A stretch of 64,000 nucleotides of DNA from Crateriforma conspicua (GTDB lineage: Bacteria; Planctomycetota; Planctomycetia; Pirellulales; Pirellulaceae), in contig NZ_CP036319.1 of the NCBI RefSeq assembly GCF_007752935.1, positions 1,550,001 through 1,614,000 on the forward strand, written 5' to 3'. Shown in pieces: positions 1 to 10,247 of the stretch. The position numbers were made by a program, and so were the translations under genes. How positions within the stretch are numbered: the stretch's first letter is position 1; each line of letters starts with the position of its first letter. The notes beneath the pieces are model-generated. The model saw nothing but the letters and a program-made list of their open reading frames with translations. It was not told the origin of the DNA and did no database searches.

Positions 1-209
1 CGGACACCGTCGGCCAGTGGGTCCAAGATCACGCCGACGAATACGATTTCAAAACGTACGGCGTTCCGGGCTGGTACCCCACTCGAACCCTGGAACAATG
101 GCGACAGGTTCGTGAGATGTGGAAACCCTGGGTCTTTCGTGAACCCGAAAGCACGATGAAGCGGCCCGAAATTCCGTTCACCAAAAAGCCCAAGGACCGC
201 AAGAAATAG
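1..209 (+). CDS. C-terminal fragment of an unidentified protein
   Basis: The left edge of the window cuts this gene. The last 68 codons are readable in the frame starting at base 3 and end at TAG (207-209). The tail is rich in Trp, Tyr and Pro (five Trp) and ends in a basic Lys/Arg/Pro stretch. I do not recognise the family from this fragment. No transmembrane segment or cysteine motif is visible. A hairpin follows 17 bases after the stop, consistent with the end of a transcription unit. The open frame up to the window edge and the clean stop support a real gene, but the product cannot be named. Confidence 0.6.
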   Translation, partial: DTVGQWVQDHADEYDFKTYGVPGWYPTRTLEQWRQVREMWKPWVFREPESTMKRPEIPFTKKPKDRKK

Positions 210-225
210 TGGTGGCGGGTTTCGA

Positions 226-275
226 ACCGACGACAACGGCAGGGCCGCCGTTGTCGCGGTCGGTCACGCAGTTTT
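226..275 (+). terminator. Hairpin after the first gene, possible terminator
   Basis: A perfect 10-bp stem (231-240 with 247-256, loop of six bases) is extended by an outer 5-bp pairing (226-230 with 260-264). A weak T tract follows at 272-275. It lies just downstream of the stop at 209 and upstream of the kinase gene. The stem is strong but the T run is short, so this may be a non-canonical terminator. Confidence 0.45.
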
Positions 276-430
276 GAAAAACTTTGGGAATCGGTGATGG
301 AGACCGGCGGCCTTTGACGCACTGTGTTTGATGGGGATCCCCGGGCGCGGCCCAAGACCGGGATTTTCCAACCAACCGATCCGTTGCCGTGTGCCGCACC
401 GCATCAACACCGAAGCATCAACGCCGACGC

Positions 431-2644
431 ATGAACACCGAAGAGTCTATTTTTGCCCGGGCGATAGAATTGCCAGAGTCCCAGCGTGCGGACTACTTGC
501 GTCAGGCTTGCCAGGACGATGCGACACTGCGGGGGCGTTTGGAGAAACTGCTTGCCGCCCACGACAACGACGACGGATTTTTGGATCTGGATCCTCGCGA
601 AACCTTGGACCAATCCACCAGTGTCGGCGCCGGCCAGGACATCGGGCCGTATCGCCTGCTGCAAAAGTTGGGCGAAGGCGGATTCGGCGTCGTTTATATG
701 GCCGAGCAACGCCACCCGGTCCGCCGCCAGGTCGCGCTGAAGGTCATCAAGCCGGGGATGGATTCCAAGGCCGTGGTGGCTCGCTTCGAAGCCGAACGTC
801 AAGCCTTGGCGATGATGGACCACCCCAACATCGCCAGTGTTTTTGACGGCGGTGCGGTCGCCGACGGAGACCGCCCGTACTTTGTGATGGAGCTGGTCAA
901 AGGCGTGCCGATTACGGAATTTTGTGACGCCAATGCTCTGTCAACGTCCGAACGTTTGGAGCTTTTCGTTTCCGTCTGCAACGCGGTTCACCACGCGCAC
1001 CAAAAAGGTGTCATTCACCGCGACATCAAACCGTCCAATGTGATGGTCACGTTGCATGATGGTCGGCCCGTGGTGAAAGTGATCGACTTTGGTGTCGCCA
1101 AGGCTTTGCATCAACGGCTGACAGAAAAAACACTGTTCACCCAGTACGGAATGATGGTCGGGACGCCTCAGTACATGAGTCCCGAGCAAGCGGAAATCAG
1201 CGGTTTGGATGTCGATACACGCAGTGATGTGTATTCGTTGGCGGTTCTGTTGTACGAACTGATGACCGGTACAACGCCGCTGCAAGCCGAATCGTTGCGT
1301 GAAGCGGGTTACCAAGAATTGCAGCGGATGATCCGCGAAGAAGAACCGGTCAAACCGAGCAAACGCTTGAGTTCGTCCGGGCAAAAGCTGACCGTCTTGG
1401 CGAAGCATCGCAGCATCAGCCCCGATCGTTTGTCACGCGAAATTCAAGGCGATTTGGATTGGATCGTGATGAAGGGCTTGGAAAAGGACCGCCGTCGCCG
1501 CTATGACTCCGCCAGTGGTCTGGCAACCGACATTCGGCGTGCGCTATCCAACGAACCGGTGCTGGCGGGACCACCATCGTTTTCCTATCGCGCAAAGAAA
1601 TTCCTTGTCCGCCATCGACGCCACGTCGCTTCGGCGGCTTTGTTGGCGATCGTTGTGGCGACCATCGGTTCGGTGGTTTGGTTACAGCAATCCCAGGCAC
1701 GGGCCGTGCGCGGGCAAGACGAGCATCGTTTGGCCGGTGCGGTTGAACAGGCCGGCACGGCGTTGGCCGCGTTGACAGGAGCATCTCCGGCCGACGAACG
1801 CTGGACCGGCGCCCAGTATCTGGCCGATCAGGTGCAATTGTTGGCAACCGAGTCGAATGTCGGCGATGAATCGCTGCAGCAGGCTGATGCGTTTCTACGT
1901 CACTATCAATCGATCCAGCAGGACCGCCAGTTTGCTTTGGCGATGGAAAACCTGTTGATCGAACGGGGCACCCGGCGGGATTTGCCGAGTTGGCTGGCAA
2001 TGGAAGAAGAGTTGCGGCGAATTTTGCGTGACCGTGGATACGACGTCGATCGTGTGCCCGCGCTGCAACTCGGGCGTCGCATGCATGAGGACCCGTCCAG
2101 TTTTCAATTGGCGGACGCCTTGGAACTATGGATCGCCGCCCGTCAGCGTGCCGCTGATTTGGGAGGCCCCGAATTGACCGAATCGCAGCGTCGGGATTGG
2201 ACCGACGCGATGTCGATCGCCGACCCGGATCCGCTGAGGGTTGCGATTCGGAAGGTCATCTATTCACCAGGACCACCCGACGAATCGGCATTGGAAGAGG
2301 TGGTTCGGCGTAGCAATCTGGCAAAAAAGTGTCCGCGAAAGCTTTCTTGGCTGGCGGAATCCTATCGGTCGCTTGGCAACGAAGAACGATCCGAAGAAAT
2401 CCAGCGGTATGCGTTGATGCAGCACCCGGCCGATTTGATGCTGAACTTTGAGTATGCAACGACGCTGATGAACGAAGGTCGATATGAGCACGCCATTCGT
2501 TACTACATGCGGTGCACGGCGTTGCGTCCGAATGTTGCCGGCATTTGGAGGAGCTTGGCTGACGCGTTCGTCGCCAGCGGTGAGACCGACGCCGCCAATG
2601 ATGCGATGAAGATCGCCATCGGTTTGGAACGGGCGTCGTCTTAG
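431..2644 (+). CDS. Membrane-anchored serine/threonine protein kinase with C-terminal TPR-like region
   Basis: A 737-residue Hanks-type kinase. The glycine-rich loop GEGGFG is near residue 81, followed by the ALKVIK lysine strand, the catalytic loop HRDIKPSN (Asp198), the DFG motif as VIDFGVAK and the activation-segment end [10 protein letters not shown], so all catalytic residues are present. One hydrophobic segment at about 398-418 should anchor it in the cytoplasmic membrane with the kinase inside. The roughly 300 residues after it contain helical TPR-like repeats near the C terminus. I chose the ATG at 431 over the upstream GTG at 389 because [14 protein letters not shown] resembles the usual N terminus of planctomycete kinases. 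An ECF sigma gene starts 68 bases downstream, so the kinase may act in the same signalling route. Its substrate is unknown. Confidence 0.93.
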   Translation: MNTEESIFARAIELPESQRADYLRQACQDDATLRGRLEKLLAAHDNDDGFLDLDPRETLDQSTSVGAGQDIGPYRLLQKLGEGGFGVVYMAEQRHPVRRQVALKVIKPGMDSKAVVARFEAERQALAMMDHPNIASVFDGGAVADGDRPYFVMELVKGVPITEFCDANALSTSERLELFVSVCNAVHHAHQKGVIHRDIKPSNVMVTLHDGRPVVKVIDFGVAKALHQRLTEKTLFTQYGMMVGTPQYMSPEQAEISGLDVDTRSDVYSLAVLLYELMTGTTPLQAESLREAGYQELQRMIREEEPVKPSKRLSSSGQKLTVLAKHRSISPDRLSREIQGDLDWIVMKGLEKDRRRRYDSASGLATDIRRALSNEPVLAGPPSFSYRAKKFLVRHRRHVASAALLAIVVATIGSVVWLQQSQARAVRGQDEHRLAGAVEQAGTALAALTGASPADERWTGAQYLADQVQLLATESNVGDESLQQADAFLRHYQSIQQDRQFALAMENLLIERGTRRDLPSWLAMEEELRRILRDRGYDVDRVPALQLGRRMHEDPSSFQLADALELWIAARQRAADLGGPELTESQRRDWTDAMSIADPDPLRVAIRKVIYSPGPPDESALEEVVRRSNLAKKCPRKLSWLAESYRSLGNEERSEEIQRYALMQHPADLMLNFEYATTLMNEGRYEHAIRYYMRCTALRPNVAGIWRSLADAFVASGETDAANDAMKIAIGLERASS

Positions 2645-2712
2645 CGGTGTATGATTTTCGATCTAAATGTGGACGTTTCGTATCGATCGTCTCGTGGTGA
2701 AAGAGCAGTTCG

Positions 2713-3270
2713 TTGAAACAAATCACTGAGATTCTTGATTCGTTGGAATCGGGCGATGCGACGGCGGCAAGTGATTTACTGCCGTTGGTGTATGACGAAC
2801 TGCGAAAGCTTGCCGCCGCGAGGCTGATTCAAGAGCGTCCCGATCATTCATTGCAGGCGACGGCCTTGGTCCACGAAGCTTGGATGCGGATCGCAGGCGA
2901 AGAAGCCGGCGATCAGAAAAAGTGGAACTCGCGTGGGCACTTCTTTGCCGCCGCCGCCGAAGCGATGCGTCGTATCTTGATCGAACACGCGCGAGCCGCC
3001 AAAGCTCAGAAACGTGGTGGCGGGCGAGCCAGAATTGAACTGGATACATGGAATCATCCGGCCGCATCGCAACCCGAAAAGCTAATCGCGTTGGACGAGG
3101 CTTTGGAAAAGCTGCAGAACCAGGATCCGGTGAAAGCCGAGTTGGTCAAGTTGAAGTTCTTCGCCGGTTTGACGATCAAGGAATCCGCCGCTGCGTTGGA
3201 CATATCCACCGCGACGGCGGAACGGTACTGGGCCTACGCGCGGGCCTGGTTGCAGGCCGAAATGCAGTAG
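2713..3270 (+). CDS. ECF-type RNA polymerase sigma factor (TIGR02999/Sigma70_ECF family)
   Basis: A 185-residue sigma factor. The N-terminal region 2 carries the family pattern [12 protein letters not shown] and [10 protein letters not shown]. Region 4 is a helix-turn-helix near residues 145-180 ([19 protein letters not shown] then [15 protein letters not shown]). It should direct RNA polymerase to a small regulon. The start is TTG at 2713: an in-frame TGA at 2698 rules out anything longer, and the family normally begins with a short MxxITxIL-like N terminus, as seen here. It follows the kinase on the same strand. This family is expanded in planctomycetes and usually lacks a classical anti-sigma partner. 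None is encoded here, so control through the kinase is plausible but is inference. Confidence 0.93.
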   Translation: MKQITEILDSLESGDATAASDLLPLVYDELRKLAAARLIQERPDHSLQATALVHEAWMRIAGEEAGDQKKWNSRGHFFAAAAEAMRRILIEHARAAKAQKRGGGRARIELDTWNHPAASQPEKLIALDEALEKLQNQDPVKAELVKLKFFAGLTIKESAAALDISTATAERYWAYARAWLQAEMQ

Positions 3271-3476
3271 AAGGCCCCCGTCGGTCGTCCGCGATCGGGC
3301 TGGCATCTTGCAACGTGTGTTGTTGTTGAATCGTGCTGGTTGCCCGCAAGCCCTCGAGGCCTGCAGTTAGGCATATTCTTTCTTTTGATTTTTCTGATGG
3401 AATTCGGGTCCGGGTTTCGCACTGAACCGTGAATCGGGGCTCGAAACACGAAACCTGTTCCAACGGAGAAATCACG

Positions 3477-4343
3477 ATGAAGTTGACACCTGGACCACAC
3501 TTTGCCCGCGTTTGGGCCGCTTTCGGGCTTGCCTGCCTCGCTGCCGGAAACGCGGCGGCCGACGATTCCGGCTCGGCGACGGAGGTCGTCATGGCTTCGG
3601 ATGTCGTATGGCAGCCCTTGAATCCGGCACGCGGTGACAAAGGTCCCAAAGCCGGAACACTGTGGGGAGATCAGACGAAGGATGGAGCGTCGGGATTCTT
3701 GGTCAAGTTTGTTGACGGGTTTTCGTCTCCACCCCACATCCACAACATCACTTATCGCGGTGTTGTCATTGCCGGTGCCTTGCACAACGACGATCCCGAT
3801 GCCGCACCGATGTGGATGCCGGCGGGATCTTATTGGATGCAACCGGCCGGTGAGGTGCATATCACCGCTGCGCGTGGGGCCAGCGTTGCATTCTTGGAAA
3901 TCCAGTCGGGACCCTATCTGGTAAAACCGCCGAAAGAATCCTTCGACAACGGGCAGCGGCCGCTCAACCTGGACGCGACCAATCGTGTTTGGCTGGATGC
4001 AACTTCCAGCGACTGGATCAACCGTTCTGGCGAAACGAAGAAGCCCGGCGATGGTCCCGAGTTGTCGCTGCTGTGGGGCGATACGACCGAAGGCAATGTT
4101 AACGCGTCGTTGTTGCAACTGCCCGGGGGTTTTCACGGTGTGTTGAGCGACGATTCCACCTTTCGTGCCGTGGTCATTCAAGGTGATTTGACGCTTTCGC
4201 TTTCGGATCAGCGAGGCGAGCAATCCCTGACACCGGGCAGCTATTTCGGGTCCCACGGTACAGCATCGCACAAGGTGCAAACGGACGACGGTTGCCTGAT
4301 CTATGTCCGCAACGAAGGCGGCTTTGAAGTGGCATCACGCTGA
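3477..4343 (+). CDS. Exported double-cupin protein, DUF4437 family
   Basis: A 288-residue protein with a signal peptide (residues 1-30, ending near AAADDS), followed by two cupin-like halves. The first half holds the probable metal-binding cluster [11 protein letters not shown] followed by a Glu/His-rich [18 protein letters not shown] segment. The second half repeats the pattern with an [11 protein letters not shown] turn. This matches DUF4437 proteins, whose activity is not established; some annotations compare them with acetylacetone-cleaving dioxygenases. I chose the ATG at 3477 because CGGAGAA lies about 8 bases upstream and it gives a clean signal peptide, unlike the earlier in-frame GTG at 3429. 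It is followed after 65 bases by an SDR gene. A metal-dependent periplasmic enzyme or binding protein is likely, but no substrate can be named. Confidence 0.85.
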   Translation: MKLTPGPHFARVWAAFGLACLAAGNAAADDSGSATEVVMASDVVWQPLNPARGDKGPKAGTLWGDQTKDGASGFLVKFVDGFSSPPHIHNITYRGVVIAGALHNDDPDAAPMWMPAGSYWMQPAGEVHITAARGASVAFLEIQSGPYLVKPPKESFDNGQRPLNLDATNRVWLDATSSDWINRSGETKKPGDGPELSLLWGDTTEGNVNASLLQLPGGFHGVLSDDSTFRAVVIQGDLTLSLSDQRGEQSLTPGSYFGSHGTASHKVQTDDGCLIYVRNEGGFEVASR

Positions 4344-4408
4344 TATGCCGGGATAAGCAACGACCGAAGCGATCCGTTCATCCAAGTCTCCAAAGGATTC
4401 GAAATACC

Positions 4409-5197
4409 ATGCCCGATAACATTCGAAACCAAACTCTATTGATCACTGGTGCCAACCGAGGCATCGGCAAAGAAATTTTGGACCAAGTGATTCGGCGTGA
4501 CGCGAAGAAGGTTTACGCCGCCGTGCGTGACCCTCGATCCGTTGCACCTTTGATTGCCCAGCACGGCGAACGTGTCGTGGCTGTCCGCGTGGATCTGAAC
4601 GATCCCAACAGCATCATCGAAGCGGCGGGCGTCGCAAAGGATGTTGATATCGTGATCAACAGCGCGGGAATCATGAAGATGAAGTCGGCGTTGGAGCCTG
4701 ATGCCATCGATGCACTGCAGGCGGAGATCGAAATCAATGTCTATGGATTGATGCGTGTGGCCCAAGCATTCGCACCCGTTCTGAATCAGAACGGCGGCGG
4801 AGTCTTTGTCCAACTGAACAGTGTCGCGTCGGTCAAAGCGTCCGCGAACTTTGCGACGTACTGCGCGTCGAAAGCGGCCAGTTACTCAATCACCCAAGGG
4901 CTGCGAGACTTGTTGAGCCGACAAGGCACGCGGGTGATCAGTGCTCACCCCGGTCCGACGCAAACGGACATGGGAGCGTCGGCGGGATTCGGAGACTTTG
5001 CGACCCCGGTATCCCAGGTCGCCGATGCCATTTTGGATGCGATTGATGGCGAAGCGTTTCATGCGTGGGTCGGGCCTTTGGCACAAATGGTCAGCCGCTC
5101 TTATCAAGCCTTCGTCGACAACGTGATCGATGGCGATATGCAAGCGATTCGCGCTCAAGCCTTCGGTATCGACGAACAGCAAAACGTATCCAACTGA
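4409..5197 (+). CDS. Short-chain dehydrogenase/reductase (SDR)
   Basis: A 262-residue classical SDR. The Rossmann nucleotide-binding motif is TGANRGIG (residues 13-20), the NAG strand motif appears as INSAG, and the active site has Ser in LNSVAS followed by YCASK. There is no signal peptide, so the enzyme is cytoplasmic and should oxidise or reduce an alcohol/carbonyl group with NAD(P)(H). The Arg in GANRG and a basic residue after beta-2 (AAVRD) favour NADP(H), which is inference. It lies between the cupin and the TauE-type permease on the same strand with gaps of 65 and 22 bases, so the three are probably co-transcribed. The substrate is unknown. Confidence 0.92.
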   Translation: MPDNIRNQTLLITGANRGIGKEILDQVIRRDAKKVYAAVRDPRSVAPLIAQHGERVVAVRVDLNDPNSIIEAAGVAKDVDIVINSAGIMKMKSALEPDAIDALQAEIEINVYGLMRVAQAFAPVLNQNGGGVFVQLNSVASVKASANFATYCASKAASYSITQGLRDLLSRQGTRVISAHPGPTQTDMGASAGFGDFATPVSQVADAILDAIDGEAFHAWVGPLAQMVSRSYQAFVDNVIDGDMQAIRAQAFGIDEQQNVSN

Positions 5198-5219
5198 TTT
5201 TCATGAACAACTTCTTTGC

Positions 5220-6203
5220 ATGAACACCATGACAAGTATTTTCCGAACGCTGCTCGCACTGGTGATGGTGATGATCGCAACGTGCGGCGCTACCGCATTG
5301 CAGGCGGACGATCCGACGTCGGCCGGGACATTAATGACGACCAGCGCGGTGTCCGGTGAGGCCGGCATTTCAGATCCGATGGACAATGCAGATCCGAATG
5401 GCATCGGCCATGGGTGGGCGATGCTGATCGCGGTTGTTGCGTTGATTGCTTTTGCGGCAGGTTTCGTGCACAGCGGGATCGGATTCGGGTTCGGCATCGT
5501 TGCCATCGGCTTGATGCCGCTGGTCATTGATGCACGCCAAACGCATTTGTTGGTCAGCCTTTGTGCGGTGCCGGTTCAAATGGGAACCGTTTGGGCGTAT
5601 CGAAAAGGAGTTGTCTGGCGTCCGCTACTTTTTGCTTTGGCCGGTGCTCTGGTCGGTTTGCCTTTGGGGCTGTGGCTGTTCCATTCGATCAACCTTGATT
5701 GGCTAACGCGGGGAACCGGCGTCGCATTGCTTCTGATGATCGGGTACTCGTTTCACAATCGAAAAGCGTCGCGGAATCGTGCGGACTTGGCAGTACAAGA
5801 ATCGGCCGACGGATCATCGGACGTTGCGAGTGATCGGAAGGATGCCGGGGGAGCGACCGGAATCGGCGTGGCGTCAGGTTTCCTAATGGGGGCGGTCACC
5901 ATGCCTGGACCGCCTGTTGTCGCGTATGCACTGCAGAGGGATTGGGACCAGGAACAATTCAAGGCATTTGTGAACCAGTTTCTGTTGGCCCTGTCGGTTT
6001 TCAAAATTCTTGGGCTGCTGGTTTCCACCGAGATCAGCCGTCAGTCAACGATCGAAGCGCTGTTGTTGATTCCTGCCGCGTTGCTTGGGATTGCGGTTGG
6101 TAAACGATTCAGCACCCGCCTTTCCGCCGGTGGATTTCGAAGCATGGTGGCGGCCGGCTTGGCATTCGTCGCGGTGTTATTGATCGCCAAAGGTGCGGGA
6201 TGA
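5220..6203 (+). CDS. TauE/SafE-family membrane permease
   Basis: A 327-residue integral membrane protein with an N-terminal hydrophobic leader, a polar stretch of about 40 residues and then eight or so transmembrane segments. The family hallmark is visible in both halves: [12 protein letters not shown] in the first and [19 protein letters not shown] in the second. TauE/SafE proteins export sulfite, sulfonates or related organic anions, or take them up. I placed the start at ATG 5220; ATG 5229 is equally possible. The longer frame back to 5130 overlaps the SDR gene and adds no plausible leader. The cytoplasmic loop between the halves is long and polar (about residues 180-215). Given the many sulfatases in the window, a role in sulfur-oxyanion efflux is attractive but unproven. 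Confidence 0.9.
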   Translation: MNTMTSIFRTLLALVMVMIATCGATALQADDPTSAGTLMTTSAVSGEAGISDPMDNADPNGIGHGWAMLIAVVALIAFAAGFVHSGIGFGFGIVAIGLMPLVIDARQTHLLVSLCAVPVQMGTVWAYRKGVVWRPLLFALAGALVGLPLGLWLFHSINLDWLTRGTGVALLLMIGYSFHNRKASRNRADLAVQESADGSSDVASDRKDAGGATGIGVASGFLMGAVTMPGPPVVAYALQRDWDQEQFKAFVNQFLLALSVFKILGLLVSTEISRQSTIEALLLIPAALLGIAVGKRFSTRLSAGGFRSMVAAGLAFVAVLLIAKGAG

Positions 6204-6223
6204 GCGACCGCAGTCTACCAAGT

Positions 6224-6256
6224 GAGGGGGCCTCGCATTACTATTGAGGGGGCCTC
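6224..6256 (+). repeat. Two direct 11-bp copies of a self-complementary motif
   Basis: GAGGGGGCCTC occurs at 6224-6234 and again at 6246-6256, 22 bases apart, which is about two helical turns. Each copy is itself a small inverted repeat (GAGG/CCTC). They sit in the gap between the TauE gene and the SHD1 gene, about 30 bases before the start of the latter. The layout is that of a dimeric operator, but no cognate regulator is known. Confidence 0.5.
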
Positions 6257-6285
6257 CGGCGACTCAGTGATGGCCGGGGTTTCTC

Positions 6286-7626
6286 ATGCGATCAAAAGAC
6301 AGGGCCATGCAAATGAGCTTCAGCGGTGGACGAACAGCAGGACATTGCGTTTGTCCAATTCTTATGTGCTTGTTGTCGCTGTGCCATTCGGCGGTGAGAG
6401 CTGATGAATTGCATGTTTGGCGCGACAGCACCGGAAAGTTTTCGGTCACGGCGACGCTTGTATCAAGCGATGGTGAATCGGTTCAGTTGCGGACCGAAGC
6501 GGGCAAGGAAATCCGGGTTCCAATCAAACGGTTGAGCGCCGGCGATCAACGGTACCTGAAAACCATTGCGGGCAAGTCGGCCAATTCCGAGTCTTCGTCC
6601 GATGCGTCGGGCAAAACGTTGGCCGATGATCCCGCGGCCATCGAACAGCAAATTCTGAGGACGCTGCATGGAAAGGCGGTTGCCGTTTCAGCCGACGACA
6701 CGTTGGCGGATTTCTTTTCACGTCTGCCCTGCCCCGTTTACGTCGATGTTCTTGCTTTGAATCGAAGCGGAGTGACGGAGCGGCAGAAAATCAGCACGGT
6801 CCCCAAGGGGGCAACCATTGCGGAGCAACTGTATGCGATCTTGAAGCCGCTGGAGATGACGTGGCAGGCGCGCCGAACGATGTTGGTCATCGGAAGCGGT
6901 AAGAGACGTGACGGCCTGTTGCAAACGGCGGTCTACTTCACCGGATCGAATGATTCCGCCAATATTGTCAAACGGTTTTCCGGTTTGGAACCGTCGTCCT
7001 GGGAATCAATGGGCGGACCGGGAAGCATTTCGATTCTGGGGCCTCGTGCCATCGTTCGTCAGTCGGGGCTTGTGCATCACATGATTCAAACACGGTTGCC
7101 GGTGCGGCCGATTCCCACGCGGTATTTACATCCGTTGGATCAACAGATGATCGACGTGGTGGGGCCGATCGTGTCGCTGACGCAATTCGCCGACAGTCTA
7201 GGCCCGCAAATCGGTCGATCGCCCCGTGTTGACATCGACGCACTGTCTGCCATTGGAATGTCGGCGGATGTCAAGATCAGGACCGGTGTCGATCGCTGTT
7301 CTGCAAAAGATGCATTGGACGTGTTCCTGGCATCGGTTGGATGCACATGGTTTGAACAAGACGACACGTTGACGATCACTACCCAAGAGGCCGCCGAGAA
7401 ATCCATGCAAGACAGTCAATTCAGCCTGCAAGCTTTTGGAGCGGGAACGAATGTGCGATCGTTGCTGCAAGTCATTCACACAACGGTGGCTCCGGAGCAG
7501 TGGGAAGCGTTGGGCGGTAAATGTCAAATTTCGCCCGTTGGTTCACGTGGCCTAAGCGTCTCCGCCAATCAACCGGTGCTGCGTGAACTAATGCAATTGT
7601 CCGCAACGCTAAGGGGCGCCCAGTAA
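6286..7626 (+). CDS. Exported SHD1-domain protein
   Basis: Up to 446 residues with a signal peptide whose core is CPILMCLLSLCHSAVRA. Right after it comes an SHD1 (SLA1 homology domain 1) module of about 55 residues: WRDSTGKFSVTATLV, then RVPIKRLSAGDQRYL. This small module is common at the N terminus of exported planctomycete proteins. The remaining 350 residues are a mixed alpha/beta region that I do not recognise. It may contain two related halves, since the segments around residues 130-190 and 275-370 both have a LADFFSRLP / QFADSLGPQ-like pattern followed by a short hydrophobic strand. ATG 6307 (MQMSFSGG) is an alternative start that keeps the signal peptide. The function is unknown. Confidence 0.82.
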   Translation: MRSKDRAMQMSFSGGRTAGHCVCPILMCLLSLCHSAVRADELHVWRDSTGKFSVTATLVSSDGESVQLRTEAGKEIRVPIKRLSAGDQRYLKTIAGKSANSESSSDASGKTLADDPAAIEQQILRTLHGKAVAVSADDTLADFFSRLPCPVYVDVLALNRSGVTERQKISTVPKGATIAEQLYAILKPLEMTWQARRTMLVIGSGKRRDGLLQTAVYFTGSNDSANIVKRFSGLEPSSWESMGGPGSISILGPRAIVRQSGLVHHMIQTRLPVRPIPTRYLHPLDQQMIDVVGPIVSLTQFADSLGPQIGRSPRVDIDALSAIGMSADVKIRTGVDRCSAKDALDVFLASVGCTWFEQDDTLTITTQEAAEKSMQDSQFSLQAFGAGTNVRSLLQVIHTTVAPEQWEALGGKCQISPVGSRGLSVSANQPVLRELMQLSATLRGAQ

Positions 7627-7697
7627 GCCTTTCGGCATTCGTCTGTGGCGACCAAACAGGCCTGATGGTGCGTGGTCAGTGAATCTTGAGAGGCGAA

Positions 7698-8480
7698 CTA
7701 ATGCGATGCAACTTCCGTTGCCGTTCGTTCGTGTAAGGACGCCGCGTCAGCCATCGATTCGGTGGATGTCGATTCAACGTGACCGATGGATTCACGGAGT
7801 CGACGTAAATCAGCGATACGATTCTGCAGACGATCAATCTCTTCATCGATCGCTGCCAAATTTCGTGTTTCAACAGGAGTCGTCAAGTCTTCGTTGGACC
7901 GATCAAGTCTGCTGATTCGGTGCAGAATCGGCACCGCCAAACTGAAGGCTCCGATCGCAATCGATATCGCGGCAATGAGACGCCAGATTCCGGGCGAATC
8001 GACTTCGGCAAGGATCACACCACACAGCAACAAAGCAAACCCGAACACCACTTGGGTTCCAATGAATCGAATCCAATCGAAACGCCGGGCCAGTTTGGCG
8101 ATGGACAGCAGGCACACATGCACCGTCGCGACGCCGAGGATCACGACGCAGATCGTTGCTTTCCAAAACTCGGTCGAATCGACTTCGCCCCAAATGCCGA
8201 TCAACAACAATCCCGCTGCCAGAATCGACAACCCCATGCCCGAACGGGGCAACAGATTCAGGCCTTTGGGGATCCGCGACAGGTCACAAGCCAGACCACA
8301 CAGACTGGCCACCGCAACGACCACCGTGGTCAGCATCACTTGGACTTCGAACCAGCCCCACGTGTCGCGTAAGACGAATGTGATCCCCAAAACAGCGCCC
8401 ACGATGATCGATCCGATCAGTCCCCAAAGAAAAACTTTGGCCGAGAGCGTTTTCTTGTCAAAGATTCGGCTGGGCATCAT
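7698..8480 (-). CDS. Conserved multi-span membrane protein of unknown function
   Basis: A 260-residue protein with about six hydrophobic segments: near residues 14-34, 45-65, 80-100, 107-127, 140-160 and 165-185. A charged C-terminal tail of about 65 residues follows and is strongly predicted as coiled coil (AIDEEIDRLQNRIADLRRL). I placed the start at the ATG at 8480, with GGAAG 7 bases upstream; a second ATG follows immediately. The frame upstream to 8570 adds a basic non-membrane stretch and is less likely. I do not recognise a family. The topology (membrane domain plus cytoplasmic coiled coil) suggests oligomerisation or protein contact rather than an enzyme. It converges on the SHD1 gene with a 71-base gap. 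Confidence 0.72.
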   Translation of the reverse strand: MMPSRIFDKKTLSAKVFLWGLIGSIIVGAVLGITFVLRDTWGWFEVQVMLTTVVVAVASLCGLACDLSRIPKGLNLLPRSGMGLSILAAGLLLIGIWGEVDSTEFWKATICVVILGVATVHVCLLSIAKLARRFDWIRFIGTQVVFGFALLLCGVILAEVDSPGIWRLIAAISIAIGAFSLAVPILHRISRLDRSNEDLTTPVETRNLAAIDEEIDRLQNRIADLRRLRESIGHVESTSTESMADAASLHERTATEVASH

Positions 8481-8692
8481 TCGGCTTCCGGATTGAGTTG
8501 GCGATGCGATTTGGCGCCCCTGGAATCTAGATCCCGTCGCGACGGGAGGGCAGCGCAAAAACACGGTCAAAACGAGAACGGCGGTGAATCAACGCGTCCA
8601 TTTTGACGTCGTCCATGGTTCCCAATCGCCCTTCGCCTTGAATGAACACGGCACATCGACGTCAAAGACGGCGACAGATCATCGCCCGCGGG

Positions 8693-9703
8693 CTATCGAT
8701 TGTTGGATCTTTTTGGGGTTTCTTGGTCAACCGGAAGCTGCAATTCATCCACCAGGAATTGATAAACCGTGTGGATCATCGGCTTGCCGTCGATCATTCC
8801 GTCCCACGCCGAATGTCCGCGTCCCTGTAACGGACAGAGCTTCAGTCTGGCCTTGTAATTCTTTTCCAAATCGATCGCATGACTGTACGGGACGCGTTGG
8901 TCTTCCGTTCCATGAATGATCAGCATGGGTGCATCTTGCGTGTCCCATCGACTGTGTCCGTCAAAACGTTGCAGTGAATCGACCAATAGGCCCGATCCCC
9001 AATGGTTGACAACCGCCTGCACCCGAGATGATTGATCCAGATGGCTACTTTCCAGCAGCGGACTTTCCACCGGATTGTCCAGAAGTTCATCGCGGTAGTC
9101 CTGTTCGTCGGACGCGCCCAACGCCACCGAAATGTAGGCTCCGGCTGATCCGCCATAAGCGACGATGCGATCGGGATGAATACGGTATCGATCCGCGTTG
9201 GCTCGAATCCATCGCACCGCCATCTTGGCATCTCGTGTCGCCGCATACGTCGGACGATTGTCGGGCCAGCCGTCGGGCGCGATCGCCCGATCACCGCTCA
9301 GGCGATAATTGATAGAGAAACAAACCCAGCCACGACGGGCGAAATACTCCGCTGCGTTGACCATGGACCGCATCAACGAATCGCCCGTCCAAAACCCTCC
9401 GCCATGGATCAGCACGACGACTGGACGTCTGTGGGACTGCCCATCATCAGGTTGGTAGATGTCCAGCGTCAGATTCCGCGGAAAGCAACGCGTGGGGTCC
9501 GCCGGGTGATAGACCATGCCTTGGCCGTATGGCTGACCTCGCGTCACCTGGACCTGGTAAATCGCGTCTCGCGAAACCGGCCCCAACGATTCGGTGGCGG
9601 CGAAAGCGGTTGGTGTGCCCGGTCCACTGGGCTGATCACATCGCCCCCATTGGACGATGATGCACAGCAAGAGCGGGGTAAGCATCCATCGATTCAATCG
9701 CAC
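8693..9703 (-). CDS. Exported alpha/beta hydrolase (esterase/lipase-like, BD-FAE type)
   Basis: A 336-residue alpha/beta-hydrolase with a signal peptide (RWMLTPLLLCIIVQWGRC). The oxyanion-hole motif LIHGGGFW, the nucleophile elbow GGSAGAY, an acid in IIHGTEDQRVPY and the catalytic His in GRGHSAWDG are all present. The HGGG motif and the prolyl-oligopeptidase-like end point to carbohydrate esterases of the BD-FAE/acetylxylan esterase type, which remove acyl groups from sugars. I chose GTG 9703 because AAAGGAA lies 6 bases upstream; the longer frame to 9754 lacks a ribosome site, and ATG 9685 would shorten the signal peptide. The Cys at the end of the leader could also be a lipoprotein site, though WGRC is a poor lipobox. 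The protein probably acts outside the cytoplasmic membrane. Confidence 0.88.
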   Translation of the reverse strand: MRLNRWMLTPLLLCIIVQWGRCDQPSGPGTPTAFAATESLGPVSRDAIYQVQVTRGQPYGQGMVYHPADPTRCFPRNLTLDIYQPDDGQSHRRPVVVLIHGGGFWTGDSLMRSMVNAAEYFARRGWVCFSINYRLSGDRAIAPDGWPDNRPTYAATRDAKMAVRWIRANADRYRIHPDRIVAYGGSAGAYISVALGASDEQDYRDELLDNPVESPLLESSHLDQSSRVQAVVNHWGSGLLVDSLQRFDGHSRWDTQDAPMLIIHGTEDQRVPYSHAIDLEKNYKARLKLCPLQGRGHSAWDGMIDGKPMIHTVYQFLVDELQLPVDQETPKRSNNR

Positions 9704-9896
9704 ATCAATTTCCTTTCGCGATGTTGGTTCGGAACGTCGCCTGCATTCAGGCAACGATGATTCACAGCGGTTGTGCCGCCGGCGGCAACGTCCGGTACCG
9801 TGTGGAAAAACAGTGCTGCACTGTCAGCAATCGCTGGCCGACGGCGCAGTACCCAAGCTCTGGCGAACATCGCTATACCGATGAAGCGTTGTCCAA

Positions 9897-10094
9897 TCAG
9901 TGTTGCTGCAGAAACCGAGTCATGCCGTATTTCTTGGCGATGGTTTCACGCACTTCCGGAGGCCGCGACATCATGTACTTTTTCCACCCAGGGCACCAGT
10001 TCGTGTGCCATCGCCATAGACGTCCGAGCAGCGAAGTCGGGTTGGCATCGTACTTGGCACGCAGTCGGCATTTCTCGCAATTCGGAACAGACAT
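9897..10094 (-). CDS. Small putative zinc-binding protein (65 residues)
   Basis: A 65-residue protein with Cys6-x2-Cys9 near the N terminus and His30-x3-Cys34 in the core (WRWHTNWCPGW). This spacing would make a CCHC zinc site. Basic and aromatic residues dominate. AGAGG lies 9 bases before the ATG. The composition and the motif-like ends look like a conserved small protein and not a shadow frame; no larger gene occupies the other strand here. I recall similar short proteins with a CEKC...WCPGWK pattern in diverse bacteria, but I know no function. The gene stands alone between the esterase and the GH-A gene, which is on the other strand. Confidence 0.7.
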   Translation of the reverse strand: MSVPNCEKCRLRAKYDANPTSLLGRLWRWHTNWCPGWKKYMMSRPPEVRETIAKKYGMTRFLQQH

Positions 10095-10247
10095 CTTCGT
10101 TAACCTCTGCGGTAAAGTGGTCGCTTAAGCATCTAGGTCAATAACGATTCATTTTCGATGTTTGCCGGTTCGTCGTCCAGCAATTTGGCCGACGATCGCC
10201 TGCGACTTGGCCTGCGCCGCCAAGCATCCTCCGTTGAGTTTGGAATC

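Noticed and set aside
3234-4280. 348-residue open frame antisense to the cupin gene
   Set aside because: It runs through the cupin domains and the sigma factor end, has no ribosome site and an Arg/His-rich shadow composition.
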